The translations under genes were made by a program, and so were the position numbers. From Glycomyces harbinensis (GTDB lineage Bacteria > Actinomycetota > Actinomycetes > Mycobacteriales > Micromonosporaceae): DNA of 64,000 bases. The DNA lies in contig NZ_FNAD01000004.1 in assembly GCF_900101745.1 (NCBI RefSeq), positions 186,001-250,000 of the forward strand, read 5' to 3'. The notes beneath the pieces are model-generated. The model had not been told where the DNA came from and ran no database searches. It saw nothing but the letters and a program-made list of their open reading frames with translations. Within the stretch, counting starts at the first letter, position 1. Each line of letters starts with the position of its first letter. Shown here one piece after another: positions 1 through 8,429 of this stretch.

Positions 1-1
1 G

Positions 2-370
2 CAGGACCGCCTGGACGAGCTCGCCGAGGAGTTCGGCGTGTACGAGACCGGGCAGCTCTCGATCCGCGTGGACGACCTGTCGGAGATCGACGCGTGCATG
101 AAGCGCCTGCGGGCGCACCGGCCGACGAGCCTGCTCGACGAGCCGGTGTCGGACTACCTGGACCGGCTGCCGGACGCCGACGTCGTGACGATCACGACCG
201 CGAACGCGAGGGTCGTGTGCCGCCCGAGCGGGACCGAGCCGAAGCTGAAGGCGTACCTGGAAGTCCGAGAGGACGTCGGCGGGGACCTCCAAGGGGCGAG
301 AGAACGCGCCCGCGCGAGCATCGAAGCCCTCCGGGCGGAAGTGGCCGCCCTCCTGGGCGTGCCGCACTAG
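2..370 (+). CDS. Phosphoglucomutase/phosphomannomutase, C-terminal part
   Basis: The reading frame is open from base 2 and stops at 370, so only the last 122 residues are present. It carries the phosphate-binding signature of the alpha-D-phosphohexomutase family, RPSGTEPKLKAYLEV, near residue 75 of the fragment. This loop belongs to domain 4 and holds the sugar phosphate during intramolecular phosphoryl transfer. The catalytic serine and the metal site lie upstream, outside the window. A bidirectional hairpin terminator follows the stop. In actinobacteria such genes often sit near purine or deoxyribose salvage genes, which agrees with upp and deoC downstream. Substrate (glucose, mannose or pentose phosphate) cannot be decided from this piece. 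Confidence 0.92.
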   Translation, partial: QDRLDELAEEFGVYETGQLSIRVDDLSEIDACMKRLRAHRPTSLLDEPVSDYLDRLPDADVVTITTANARVVCRPSGTEPKLKAYLEVREDVGGDLQGARERARASIEALRAEVAALLGVPH

Positions 371-375
371 CAACC

Positions 376-420
376 GAATGAAGCGGGGCCGGGCGCGCAG
401 CGCCCGGCCCCGCTTCATTC
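376..420. terminator. Bidirectional hairpin terminator
   Basis: A 21-bp perfect inverted repeat (376-396 with 400-420) is separated by a 3-base loop. It lies between two convergent genes and its outer arms (GAATGAAG and CTTCATTC) give T-containing tails on both strands. Confidence 0.85.
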
Positions 421-424
421 ATGC

Positions 425-1387
425 TCAGTTGTCGCCGTAGAGCATCTGCTGGACATCGGGATCGACCCCGAAGACCTCGTCGAGGCTGTCGGCGGTCGCC
501 GCCGCGACGAGCCAGGCCTGGAGCTGATCGAGGTCGCCGGACGATTCGACGAACTTCTGCGTCTCAGAGGTGACGGGCATCGAGCGCCGTTTCAGGACCG
601 CGAGCAGTGACTTGCGCGCCTGCTTGAGCTGGCCCTCCTCGCGGCCTTGCTCACGGCCTTGCTCACGGCCCTCCTTGCGAAGGCCGTCGGTCCACTCCGA
701 GTGATATTCGAACTTGGTGGTTGTCATGATCGCCTCCAAGACTTTCGCGGACTCCTCGTTCAGCGCGGTGAAGACCACGCCGACACGACGGCCCGCTTCC
801 TCCTTGTCGATGGTAGCCAATACCTGGTCGAGTGCGTTGAGGACCGCTACGCGGTCCGGCCCGTTGCCATGGAAGATCGCCGACAGCATCGCGGTCCCGG
901 GATTGGCATCCGGGGCAACTGGGTCGGTGATCACGCGGACCTGCGCCGGGCCGATCGAGACGGGCACGACTCTCGAGCCCGGGCCCAGCTCGATCGGCTG
1001 CCGGGCCTCGGCGGCCACCTCGTCGCAGTCGCTGATGACGAGCATGATCACCGGGCAGTGGTAGTCCTCGAAGAGCACCGCGACATCGGCGGCCCACTTC
1101 CGGCGGGCCTTCGCGACCAGCTTGGCCGGGTTCTGGTTGTTGCGTCGGTGTGCCTCGATCGGCACCAGGATCGGCCCGCCGTCCATGACGAGCCTGGCGA
1201 CGAGGTCGATCCGGCGTTCACGGGGGAAACGCCGGTTCGCGTTCTCGGAATCGGTTCGGGCGTCGGTGAGCTCCTTCGGGTCGTAGTGGATTCCGGCGAT
1301 CCTGAGCAGTTCCAGCGTGTCGGCCGGATTCATGCGCGCCACTTCGAGGATCGCCTCATGCTGCGGCGTCAGTCCGTCGCGAGCCAA
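425..1387 (-). CDS. Rpn/PD-(D/E)XK nuclease-like family protein, copy 1
   Basis: A 320-residue protein of unknown function. The start is a TTG preceded by AAGGAGG four bases upstream, a strong ribosome site. The central part (about residues 60-110) has the layout of a PD-(D/E)XK fold, with an aspartate in RRIDLVARL and a later acidic strand. The usual E-x-Q/K tail reads IEAHRRNNQ here, so the metal site may be degenerate. Residues about 232-256 form a charged linker with REQG repeats (REQGREQGREEGQ), typical of the Rpn/putative-transposase nuclease families. A second protein of the same build lies at 44224-45123, and both share YHSE, the REQG linker and a QLQ-W-L C-terminal motif. Family assignment is by eye and moderate. 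Confidence 0.7.
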   Translation of the reverse strand: MARDGLTPQHEAILEVARMNPADTLELLRIAGIHYDPKELTDARTDSENANRRFPRERRIDLVARLVMDGGPILVPIEAHRRNNQNPAKLVAKARRKWAADVAVLFEDYHCPVIMLVISDCDEVAAEARQPIELGPGSRVVPVSIGPAQVRVITDPVAPDANPGTAMLSAIFHGNGPDRVAVLNALDQVLATIDKEEAGRRVGVVFTALNEESAKVLEAIMTTTKFEYHSEWTDGLRKEGREQGREQGREEGQLKQARKSLLAVLKRRSMPVTSETQKFVESSGDLDQLQAWLVAAATADSLDEVFGVDPDVQQMLYGDN

Positions 1388-1520
1388 TGCGCCTCCTTCG
1401 GCATTCGACGTGAGGTGCCATCAGCGCGACTAACCCGTCCGAGTGAGGAAAGGTGATGGCAAACTCCCGAAAGATGTAGGAAGTCACATTCACGTAAGCG
1501 ATCGGGCGTTCTGGCGTAAA

Positions 1521-1557
1521 GCGAAGGGCCCGACCGCTTCGCGGTCGGGCCCTTCGC
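1521..1557. terminator. Hairpin terminator after upp
   Basis: A perfect 17-bp stem (1521-1537 with 1541-1557) with a TTC loop lies eleven bases past the upp stop. On the minus strand it is followed by a short T run. Confidence 0.8.
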
Positions 1558-1567
1558 GCACTTCTTG

Positions 1568-2200
1568 TCAGAACCGCCGGTAGGCGCCGAATTGGCGGTC
1601 TCCGGCGTCTCCCAGGCCCGGGACTATGTAGGCGTTGTCGTCCAGCCTCGGGTCCACCGCCGCGGTGGTCATGCGCAGCTCGATCCCCGAGTTCGACAGC
1701 CTCTCGATGCCGTCGGGCGCGCACAGGACGCTGATCAGGTCGATGTCGGTGCACCCCCGCGCGGCGATCATCTCGCAGCACCGCAGGAGCGAGCCGCCCG
1801 TGGCGACCATCGGGTCGAGCACGATGACGTGGCGTCCCGTCAGGTCGTCGGGCAGCGACTCCATGTACGCGTACGGCTCGTGCGTCTCCTCGTCGCGGGC
1901 CAGGCCCACGAATCCCATGGAGGCGTCCGGGATCATCGACTGGGCCGCGTCGGCCATGCCGAGCCCGGCGCGCAGCACCGGGACCAGCACCGGCGGGTTC
2001 CCCAGCCGGTACCCCTTCGCAGGGGCGACGGGAGTCCTGATCCCGTATTCGGTCACGGCCACGTCGCGCGTGGCCTCGTAGACGAGCATCATGGTGAGCT
2101 CGTGCAGGGCAGCCCGGAACCTCGGTGAGTCCGAGCGCTCGTCCCGCATGGCGGTAAGCCGTTCGGCGGCGAGCGGGTGTTCGACGATCTTCACATCCAC
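1568..2200 (-). CDS. upp: Uracil phosphoribosyltransferase
   Basis: This enzyme makes UMP from uracil and PRPP in pyrimidine salvage in the cytoplasm. The 210-residue length fits the family (about 208). Visible landmarks are VPVLRAGLGM in the middle, the PRPP-binding loop LDPMVATGGSLL, and the C-terminal uracil-binding segment with PGLGDAGDRQFG. I chose the GTG at 2200, which gives MDVKIVEHPLAAERL, the normal family N-terminus, with AAGG about nine bases upstream. A TTG at 2209 is the only longer alternative and lacks a spaced ribosome site. It diverges from deoC, so the two salvage genes share a short 95-base promoter region. Confidence 0.96.
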   Translation of the reverse strand: MDVKIVEHPLAAERLTAMRDERSDSPRFRAALHELTMMLVYEATRDVAVTEYGIRTPVAPAKGYRLGNPPVLVPVLRAGLGMADAAQSMIPDASMGFVGLARDEETHEPYAYMESLPDDLTGRHVIVLDPMVATGGSLLRCCEMIAARGCTDIDLISVLCAPDGIERLSNSGIELRMTTAAVDPRLDDNAYIVPGLGDAGDRQFGAYRRF

Positions 2201-2283
2201 GGTTCCCAACCTTAACGGCCAGCTCGCCGCGCTAATGTGAGCTGGTCACCACACTCTGAGTCGAGCGTCGCAAGAGATACGGA

Positions 2284-2295
2284 TACCATCGGGTC
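2284..2295 (+). promoter_or_regulatory. Leaderless -10 element for deoC
   Basis: TACCAT at 2284-2289 ends six bases before the deoC ATG, so transcription should begin at or next to the start codon. No Shine-Dalgarno sequence is visible. Confidence 0.55.
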
Positions 2296-3210
2296 ATGGG
2301 ATCAATTTTGAGCGGCACCGAGGCCGCCTCCCTCGTCCGCGCCCTCCCCGGCGTCGACGCGGTCGGCCTCGAAGCGCGCGCCGCGGGGCTCGCCACCCGC
2401 TCCGTCAAGAAGGAGTCGAAGGCCAAGGCCATCGACCTCGCCATCAGCATGATCGACCTCACCACCCTCGAAGGGGCCGACACCCCCGGCAAGGTGAAGT
2501 CGCTCGCGGCCAAGGCCGTCCGGCCCGACGGCGACGCCCCCTCGACGGCCGCCGTCTGCGTCTACCCCTCGCTGGTCCCCACCGCCGCCGCGGCCCTGGC
2601 GGGCACCGGCGTCAAGGTCGCCTCGGTCGCGACCGGGTTCCCCGCCGGGCAGGTGCCGCTCGAGATCCGCCTCGCCGACACCGAGTCCGCCGTGCGGGCC
2701 GGGGCCGACGAGATCGACATGGTCGTCAACCGCGGCGCGTTCCTGTCGGGCGACCTCGAACGGGTCTACCACGAGATCAAGGCCGTCAAGGCCGCCGCCG
2801 AAGGCGCCCGCCTCAAGGTCATCCTCGAGACCGGCGAACTGGTCACCTACGACGACGTGCGCCGCGCCTCCTGGCTCGCCATGTACGCCGGGGCCGACTT
2901 CATCAAGACCTCCACCGGGAAGGTGGGCGTCAACGCGACCCTCCCGGTCACCCTGCTCATGATGCAGGCCGTGCGCGACTACCGCGCCCTCACCGGGATC
3001 CAGGTCGGCGTCAAGCCCGCCGGCGGCATCCGCAACACCAAGGACGCGATCAAGTACCTGGTGTGCATCAACGAGACCCTCGGCGACGACTGGCTGTCGA
3101 ACGAATGGTTCCGCTTCGGCGCCTCGAGCCTCCTCAACGACCTGCTCATGCAGCGCCAGAAGCTCAAGACCGGCCACTACTCCGGCCCCGACTACGTGAC
3201 GGTGGACTAA
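2296..3210 (+). CDS. deoC: Deoxyribose-phosphate aldolase
   Basis: DeoC cleaves 2-deoxyribose 5-phosphate to glyceraldehyde 3-phosphate and acetaldehyde in deoxynucleoside catabolism. The 304-residue protein is a class I aldolase barrel. The Schiff-base lysine lies in DFIKTSTGK (about residue 204) and the second catalytic lysine in VGVKPAGGIR (about residue 240). ATGFPAGQ and EIDMVVN are further family motifs. The N-terminus (about 45 residues before IDLTTLEG) matches the longer actinobacterial form. The stop is followed three bases later by the aldehyde dehydrogenase start, so these genes form one operon whose later products could oxidise the aldehyde released. Confidence 0.97.
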   Translation: MGSILSGTEAASLVRALPGVDAVGLEARAAGLATRSVKKESKAKAIDLAISMIDLTTLEGADTPGKVKSLAAKAVRPDGDAPSTAAVCVYPSLVPTAAAALAGTGVKVASVATGFPAGQVPLEIRLADTESAVRAGADEIDMVVNRGAFLSGDLERVYHEIKAVKAAAEGARLKVILETGELVTYDDVRRASWLAMYAGADFIKTSTGKVGVNATLPVTLLMMQAVRDYRALTGIQVGVKPAGGIRNTKDAIKYLVCINETLGDDWLSNEWFRFGASSLLNDLLMQRQKLKTGHYSGPDYVTVD

Positions 3211-3213
3211 GCG

Positions 3214-4662
3214 ATGTTCGAGTACGCGCCCGCGCCCGAGTCGGTGCGGCCCCAGATCAAAGAGCACTACGGCCTGTTCATCGACGGGCGGTTCACCGAC
3301 GCCGCCGACGGCGCGGTCTTCAAGTCGCTCAACCCGTCCACCGAAGAGATCCTCTTCACCGTGGCCGAGGCCGGGGAGGCCGACGTCCGGGCCGCCGTCG
3401 CCGCCGCCCGCCGCGCCCAGGAGGCCGTGTGGGGCCCCATGAGCGGCACCGAGCGCGGCAAGTACCTCTTCCGCATCGCCCGGCTCCTCCAGGAGAGGGC
3501 CCGCGAGTTCGCCGTCGCCGAGTCCCTCGACAACGGCAAGCCCATCAAGGAGACCCGCGACTTCGACGTCCCGACCGCCGCGCAGCACTTCTTCTACCAC
3601 GCGGGCTGGGCCGACAAGCTCGCCTTCGCGGTGCCCGGCTTCGCCGGCCAGGGGCCCGGTGGCGCGGACCCGAAGCCGCTCGGCGTGGTCGGCCAGGTCA
3701 TCCCGTGGAACTTCCCGATCCTCATGCTGGCGTGGAAGATCGCTCCCGCGCTCGCGTGCGGGAACACGGTGGTCCTCAAGCCCGCCGAGACCACGCCGCT
3801 GACCGCGCTCATGTTCGCCGAGCTGTGCCAGGAGGCCGACCTGCCCCCGGGCGTGGTCAACATCCTCCCCGGCGCCGGCGCCACCGGTTCGGCGCTCGTC
3901 AACAGCCCTGTGGACAAGGTCGCCTTCACCGGTTCGACCGCCGTCGGCCGCGCGATCGCGAAGGCCGTCGCGGGCTCCAAGAAGAAGGTCACCCTCGAAC
4001 TCGGCGGCAAGGCCGCCAACATCGTCTTCGACGACGCCGCGATCGACCAGGCCGTCGAGGGCATCGTCAACGGGATCTTCTTCAACCAGGGCCACGTGTG
4101 CTGCGCCGGTTCGAGGCTGCTGGTCCAGGAGTCCGTCGCCGAGGAAGTGCTCGCCCGCTTGAAGGAACGCGTCTCGACGCTGCGCGTGGGCGACCCGCTC
4201 GACAAGAACACCGACATCGGCGCGATCAACTCCGCCGAGCAGCTCGCCCGCATCACCGGCCTCGCGAAGGTCGGCGAGGAGGAGGGCGCCGACGTGTGGC
4301 AGCCCGCCTGCGATCTGCCCGAGCGCGGGTTCTGGTTCCGCCCCACCGTCTTCACCGGCGTCCAGCAGTCCATGCGGATCGCCCAGGAGGAGATCTTCGG
4401 CCCCGTCCTGTCCGTGCTGACCTTCCGCACCCCCGACGAGGCGATCAGCAAGGCCAACAACACCCCCTACGGCCTCTCGGCCGGGGTGTGGACCGAGAAG
4501 GGCTCCAAGATCCTGTGGGCGGCCGAGCGGCTGCGCGCGGGCGTGGTCTGGGCCAACACGTTCAACCAGTTCGACGCCGCCAGCCCGTTCGGCGGCCTGA
4601 AGGAGTCCGGTTACGGCCGCGAAGGCGGCCGCCAGGGACTGGAGGCCTACCTCGATGTCTGA
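3214..4662 (+). CDS. NAD(P)-dependent aldehyde dehydrogenase, catalytic partner
   Basis: A complete ALDH-superfamily enzyme of 482 residues that would oxidise an aldehyde to an acid. The nucleotide-binding stretch VIPWNFPILMLAWKIAPAL is clear. The general base glutamate is in TLELGGK and the catalytic cysteine is about residue 296, in FNQGHVCCAG. EEIFGPVL, the C-terminal signature, is also present. It follows deoC by three bases, and its last codons overlap the next dehydrogenase-like gene by 8 bp. Coupling with deoC suggests acetaldehyde or a related aldehyde as substrate; this is inference. Together with the next gene it has the two-part plan of ALDH16 proteins. Confidence 0.95.
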   Translation: MFEYAPAPESVRPQIKEHYGLFIDGRFTDAADGAVFKSLNPSTEEILFTVAEAGEADVRAAVAAARRAQEAVWGPMSGTERGKYLFRIARLLQERAREFAVAESLDNGKPIKETRDFDVPTAAQHFFYHAGWADKLAFAVPGFAGQGPGGADPKPLGVVGQVIPWNFPILMLAWKIAPALACGNTVVLKPAETTPLTALMFAELCQEADLPPGVVNILPGAGATGSALVNSPVDKVAFTGSTAVGRAIAKAVAGSKKKVTLELGGKAANIVFDDAAIDQAVEGIVNGIFFNQGHVCCAGSRLLVQESVAEEVLARLKERVSTLRVGDPLDKNTDIGAINSAEQLARITGLAKVGEEEGADVWQPACDLPERGFWFRPTVFTGVQQSMRIAQEEIFGPVLSVLTFRTPDEAISKANNTPYGLSAGVWTEKGSKILWAAERLRAGVVWANTFNQFDAASPFGGLKESGYGREGGRQGLEAYLDV

Positions 4663-5545
4663 CAACACGCTGCCAGATCGCTTGCGCGTCAACAAGACCT
4701 ACAAGCTGTACGTGGGCGGGAAGTTCCCCCGTTCGGAGTCCGGAAGGAGCTACCCGGTGAGCAGCCCCGACGGGACCGAGCTGGCGAACGCCGCCCAGGC
4801 CAGCCGCAAGGACGCCCGCGACGCCGTCGCCGCCGCCCGCAAGGCGCAGCGGCCGTGGGCCGGGCAGACCGCCTACCTGCGGGGCCAGATCCTCTACCGC
4901 GCCGCCGAGATGCTGGAGGGCCGCGCCGGCCAGTTCGCCGAGGAGGTCGGTGACGCCACCGGCGCCGATCCCCATGCGGCCCTGGCGAGCGTGGAGCAGG
5001 CCATCGACCGGCTCGTGCACTACGCGGGCTGGACCGACAAGTACACGTCCGTGCTCGGCGGGGCCAACCCCGTCGCCGGCCCGTACTTCAACCACACCAA
5101 GCCCGAACCGCTCGGCGTCGTCGCCGTCCTCGCCCCGCAGGACGACCCGTTCCTGGGCCTGATCGAGGCCGTCGCGCCCGCGATCGCGGCCGGGAACACC
5201 GTCGTGGTCCTCGCGAGCGAGTCGAAGCCCCTGCCCGCGTTGAGCTTCGGCGAAGTGCTCGCCACCTCCGACCTCCCCGGCGGCGTGGTGAACCTGTTGA
5301 GCGGCAACGTCGCCGAGGTCGCCCCGCACCTGGCGTCCCACGCGGACGTGAACGGGATCGACCTGGGCGGCGTCGACGACGCCGGTCTGGCCGCGGAGCT
5401 GGAGGCCGACGCGGCCGGGACGCTCAAGGTCGTGCGCCGCCCCGGCAGGGCCGGCACCTCGCTCGACCTGCTGCGGCAGTGGACCGAGTACAAGACCGTG
5501 TGGCACCCGGCAGGCATGGCGGCGGCCGCCGGAGGCGGCTACTAG
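4655..5545 (+). CDS. Truncated aldehyde dehydrogenase-like protein without catalytic domain
   Basis: A 296-residue protein that aligns only with the N-terminal, nucleotide-binding part of aldehyde dehydrogenases (LYVGGKFPRSESG at the start, then EPLGVVAVLAPQDDPFLGLIEAVAPAIAAGN). It stops near where the catalytic glutamate and cysteine domain would begin and ends with a short glycine tail. The codon use matches its neighbours and there is no debris downstream, so it does not look like a fresh truncation. It overlaps the full-length dehydrogenase by 8 bp. ALDH16 proteins fuse a full dehydrogenase to a second, inactive dehydrogenase-like domain. Here the halves are separate genes, and I infer that they form a complex. 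Confidence 0.88.
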   Translation: MSDNTLPDRLRVNKTYKLYVGGKFPRSESGRSYPVSSPDGTELANAAQASRKDARDAVAAARKAQRPWAGQTAYLRGQILYRAAEMLEGRAGQFAEEVGDATGADPHAALASVEQAIDRLVHYAGWTDKYTSVLGGANPVAGPYFNHTKPEPLGVVAVLAPQDDPFLGLIEAVAPAIAAGNTVVVLASESKPLPALSFGEVLATSDLPGGVVNLLSGNVAEVAPHLASHADVNGIDLGGVDDAGLAAELEADAAGTLKVVRRPGRAGTSLDLLRQWTEYKTVWHPAGMAAAAGGGY

Positions 5546-5550
5546 CACCG

Positions 5551-5591
5551 GCGAAAGGGCCCGCGTCGCAATGGCGATGCGGGCCTTTCGC
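5551..5591 (+). terminator. Hairpin terminator of the deoC operon
   Basis: GCGAAAGGGCCCGC (5551-5564) pairs with GCGGGCCTTTCGC (5579-5591) with one bulge. It lies just past the last gene of the deoC operon. Confidence 0.75.
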
Positions 5592-5700
5592 GTATTCCAT
5601 TGAGAAAAGCGCATACCGGATGCGACGCGCCGTGCGCCGTGGTCGTAGGCTGTTCCCCAGCTAGACGACTCTATGTTGACGACTGCGGGAGGGACGCGAC

Positions 5701-6543
5701 ATGGCGGCCGAATCCAATGCCTCGGCGCGCAGCGCCGAGACCGACAAGCTCTGGAACGAGACCGGGGTCGACCCGGTGGAACTCCACCTGGGCAAGGACT
5801 CGGGCTTCACCCTGCGCGCCTACCGGATGTCGGACACCCTGCCGGGCGCCAAGGCGGCCGAGGAGCCCGAGACCGACGCCGACGAGGCCGCGGCGAAGGA
5901 GGAGGACGCCCCCGTCGAGGACGCCGAGGGCCGCCCCGAGGCCGACGAGGCCGCGGTCCCCGAAGACGAGGACGCCCCCGAGCCCGACGCCTCGGCGTTC
6001 GAGGACGACGAGGAACCCGAGGCCGAAGTCGAGGAGGACGCCCTCGACGCCGCGCCCGAAGAGGTCCCGGTCTTCTTGACCCGCAAGGGAAAGCTGCTGG
6101 TCTTCCGCGAGCCCGAGGCGCTCGTCGCGTACGTCAGGGAGAACGACGACCACGACCTCGCGGTGATCGACGAGTACGCCGAGCTCCAGGAGCGGCTCAC
6201 CGCCGACGACGTCTCCTGTGACGAAGACGACACCTACGAGCTGGACCTGGTCGTCGCCAACCTCCGCGGCGGGCACGACGCCTGGGAGCCCGAGCTGCTC
6301 ATCAAGGCCGCCGAAGTCGGCCGCGACCTCGGCTACGCGCTCAAGAACGACTCCATCGTCGGCGCCCTCTCCCCCGGCTCACCGCTCGACGACCTCGACG
6401 AGACCTTCCGCGTCGTGGTCGAAGGCGGCCTGCGCGGCAAGCTCGCGAAGCGGCGGCTGCGCAAGAACGACTCGCAGCAGGCCGCCATCGCATGGCGCGG
6501 CGTCATCGCGAAGGTCAACGACCACGTTGACTGGCGCGGATAG
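5701..6543 (+). CDS. Conserved acidic actinobacterial protein
   Basis: A 280-residue protein in three parts. Residues 1-55 are a conserved head with VELHLGKDSGFTLRAYR. Residues about 55-125 are a low-complexity linker almost wholly of Glu, Asp, Ala and Pro. Residues about 125-280 are a folded tail starting VPVFLTRKGKLLVFREPEAL and ending with KLAKRRLRKNDSQQAAIAW. The start has GGGAGGG about eight bases upstream. It is transcribed alone and ends at a hairpin. Similar proteins in related genomes are sometimes labelled primosomal, but I see no motif that supports such a role and leave the function open. Confidence 0.8.
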   Translation: MAAESNASARSAETDKLWNETGVDPVELHLGKDSGFTLRAYRMSDTLPGAKAAEEPETDADEAAAKEEDAPVEDAEGRPEADEAAVPEDEDAPEPDASAFEDDEEPEAEVEEDALDAAPEEVPVFLTRKGKLLVFREPEALVAYVRENDDHDLAVIDEYAELQERLTADDVSCDEDDTYELDLVVANLRGGHDAWEPELLIKAAEVGRDLGYALKNDSIVGALSPGSPLDDLDETFRVVVEGGLRGKLAKRRLRKNDSQQAAIAWRGVIAKVNDHVDWRG

Positions 6544-6600
6544 CGCGAAAGTCCATCGGCCGAACAGCCCATTCCGACTCGTACGCCCAGTTCGATTCCC

Positions 6601-6631
6601 GGTGCCGCCGCAGTGTGACCGCGGCGGCACC
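6601..6631 (+). terminator. Hairpin terminator
   Basis: GGTGCCGCCGC (6601-6611) pairs perfectly with GCGGCGGCACC (6621-6631) across a 9-base loop. The rest of the 313-base gap 6544-6857 shows no gene and is relatively AT-rich near 6745-6790, which may hold the promoter of the next operon. Confidence 0.75.
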
Positions 6632-6857
6632 ACTGCGTTATTCCAAAGTGGAATCCCCAGGTCAGGACCCGTTGGGAATTGACGCAAATGCGTGGTATGA
6701 CCTTCCCGCCCATGATGAACCCGCACTGGCTGTCCGGTTGCAGAACCGAGTATTCTGCGGAAAACTGATAACGGACTGGTAAAAACGGGCCGGGCGCAAG
6801 CCTCGCCGACAGGGAACGACGCCCGCACGGGCGCGCCCTACGAGAGGAGCTCCGCGG

Positions 6858-8429
6858 GTGCAAGTGTTCTGCGGCATCACGACCGACCAGCAGGTAGCAG
6901 GAGCCGGGCACGGCGACACCGCCTGCGCGGTCGCCCTCGTCGCGGCCGGCGGCGGACTCATCGCCACCGACACCTTCGGCGACGACCCCCGCGGCTGGGT
7001 CCGCCTCAACAGCCTCCTCGCCAGATCGGCGCCCGGCCAGTCCGTCTCGGTGGCCGTCGACGGCGAGGTCGTCCAGCTGGCCGAGTACGCCGCCGCCGCC
7101 GGACTGCTCGTCGTCCGCGCCGCCAGCCCCGGCTCCCGCTCCAAGGACGCCCTCGACGACGCCATCGCGATCGCCCGCGGACTCGCCACCGGCGAGGTCG
7201 CCGGACAGCCGTTCGCCCCGCGCCCTGAGATCGCCGCTCTGCGCCCGATCCTGGACACGGTGGCCTCGGCCGCCAGAGCCCGCCACGACGCGGCAGAGGC
7301 GCTCACGTGCCTCCTGCGGGCGGTATTCCCGGCGGCGCTGGCCGCCTGGGACGACCCGAGCGAGGCGAACGCCGTCGCGATCCTGACCCGGCTCCCCCAG
7401 CCCGGTGCGCTCCAGTCGATCTCGACCGAGGAGCTGGCCGCCGACCTGGCGACCGTGGCCGACCCCGGCCAGGTCGCCGCGATGGCCGGCGCGCTCACCG
7501 AGGCGATCCGCGAGATCGGCGGCGGGGACGACCCGTCCGTCGCCCCGTCCGTCTCCGCCACCGCCGACGCGGTCTCGGCCTGGGACCGCTCGCTCGAAGG
7601 CCTCATCGGCCTCCTCCAGGCCAAGCGCCCGCGCCTCGAGACGGCCGCCGCCTCCCTCGCGTCCCCCGGCACGCCGCAGGAGCAGCCGTCCGAGGAGCGC
7701 ACCTCCTCGCGCCGCCGCCGCGGCCAGGACACGCACACCACCGTCCGGCTCCCGGGCGACCTGCCGGACCGCCAGAGCCTGCGGGCCCTGGACCCGGCCT
7801 CGCAGCTGCACTCGCTGATCCCGCCGGATCTCGAAGCGACCCAGGTGATCCCGCCGGAGACGCACGAGCGCCGACCGGTCGACGCCGAGAGCGGCAGCAC
7901 GCAGTCGATCCGGCGCCGCCGCCGCGCGCAGCCGCCGGAACTCCAGCAGCCGGACGCGTTCCAGTCCGAGCGGATGCGCGAACCGGACCCCGAGCCGCGC
8001 CGCCACCCGTGGCAGCCGAAGAACGACGTCAGCATGGTCGACGTCGCGAGCCTGATGAACGACGACGACGGGCTCCTGATCCTCGGACAGGCCCGCAGCG
8101 CCTGGTTCAAGCGGCCCGAGACCGAAGAGCCCGAAGCGGAGTCGTGGAACCTTCCCGGCGACGACGGCTGGCGCACCGCCCGCACCGTCAACGAGACCCC
8201 CGCGACGGAGGAGGCGACCACGTCGACCGGCCTGCCGCGCAGGAAGCCCCAGGCGAACCTGGTGCCCGGCGCGGTGGTCGCGGACGAGCACGCCCGCTTC
8301 GACGAGCCGATCGAGCGCGACCCGGAGCTGCTGGCGCAGAACACCGCCGGTTACTTCAAGGGCTGGGGCCGCGCGCGCGGCGCCAGGCCCGGCATGGGAT
8401 CGCGGACGGAGAGGATGGCCGCCCGATGA
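6858..8429 (+). CDS. RNase-H-like/transposase-type N-terminal domain protein with long disordered tail
   Basis: A 523-residue protein starting at GTG. The first 90 residues (VFCGITTDQQ, then CAVALVAAGGGLIATDTF and later VSVAVDGEVVQLAEY) have the rhythm of the RNase-H-like DEDD domain of IS110-type transposases, but no nuclease tail follows. Residues about 95-260 are mostly helical. Residues about 270-430 are low complexity and rich in Arg, Pro and Ser. The end carries DVASLMNDDDGLLILGQARSAWFK. Its stop overlaps the Roadblock gene start (ATGA), so the two are co-translated. A role in a polarity or GTPase module with the Roadblock protein is inferred from this coupling. No catalytic function is claimed. 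Confidence 0.65.
   Translation: MQVFCGITTDQQVAGAGHGDTACAVALVAAGGGLIATDTFGDDPRGWVRLNSLLARSAPGQSVSVAVDGEVVQLAEYAAAAGLLVVRAASPGSRSKDALDDAIAIARGLATGEVAGQPFAPRPEIAALRPILDTVASAARARHDAAEALTCLLRAVFPAALAAWDDPSEANAVAILTRLPQPGALQSISTEELAADLATVADPGQVAAMAGALTEAIREIGGGDDPSVAPSVSATADAVSAWDRSLEGLIGLLQAKRPRLETAAASLASPGTPQEQPSEERTSSRRRRGQDTHTTVRLPGDLPDRQSLRALDPASQLHSLIPPDLEATQVIPPETHERRPVDAESGSTQSIRRRRRAQPPELQQPDAFQSERMREPDPEPRRHPWQPKNDVSMVDVASLMNDDDGLLILGQARSAWFKRPETEEPEAESWNLPGDDGWRTARTVNETPATEEATTSTGLPRRKPQANLVPGAVVADEHARFDEPIERDPELLAQNTAGYFKGWGRARGARPGMGSRTERMAAR

Noticed and set aside
2302-4695. A 797-codon open frame on the minus strand opposite deoC and the aldehyde dehydrogenase
   Set aside because: It is a GC-bias shadow. 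The plus-strand frames encode full, motif-bearing enzymes, and the antisense product is low-complexity Gly/Leu/Val/Arg.
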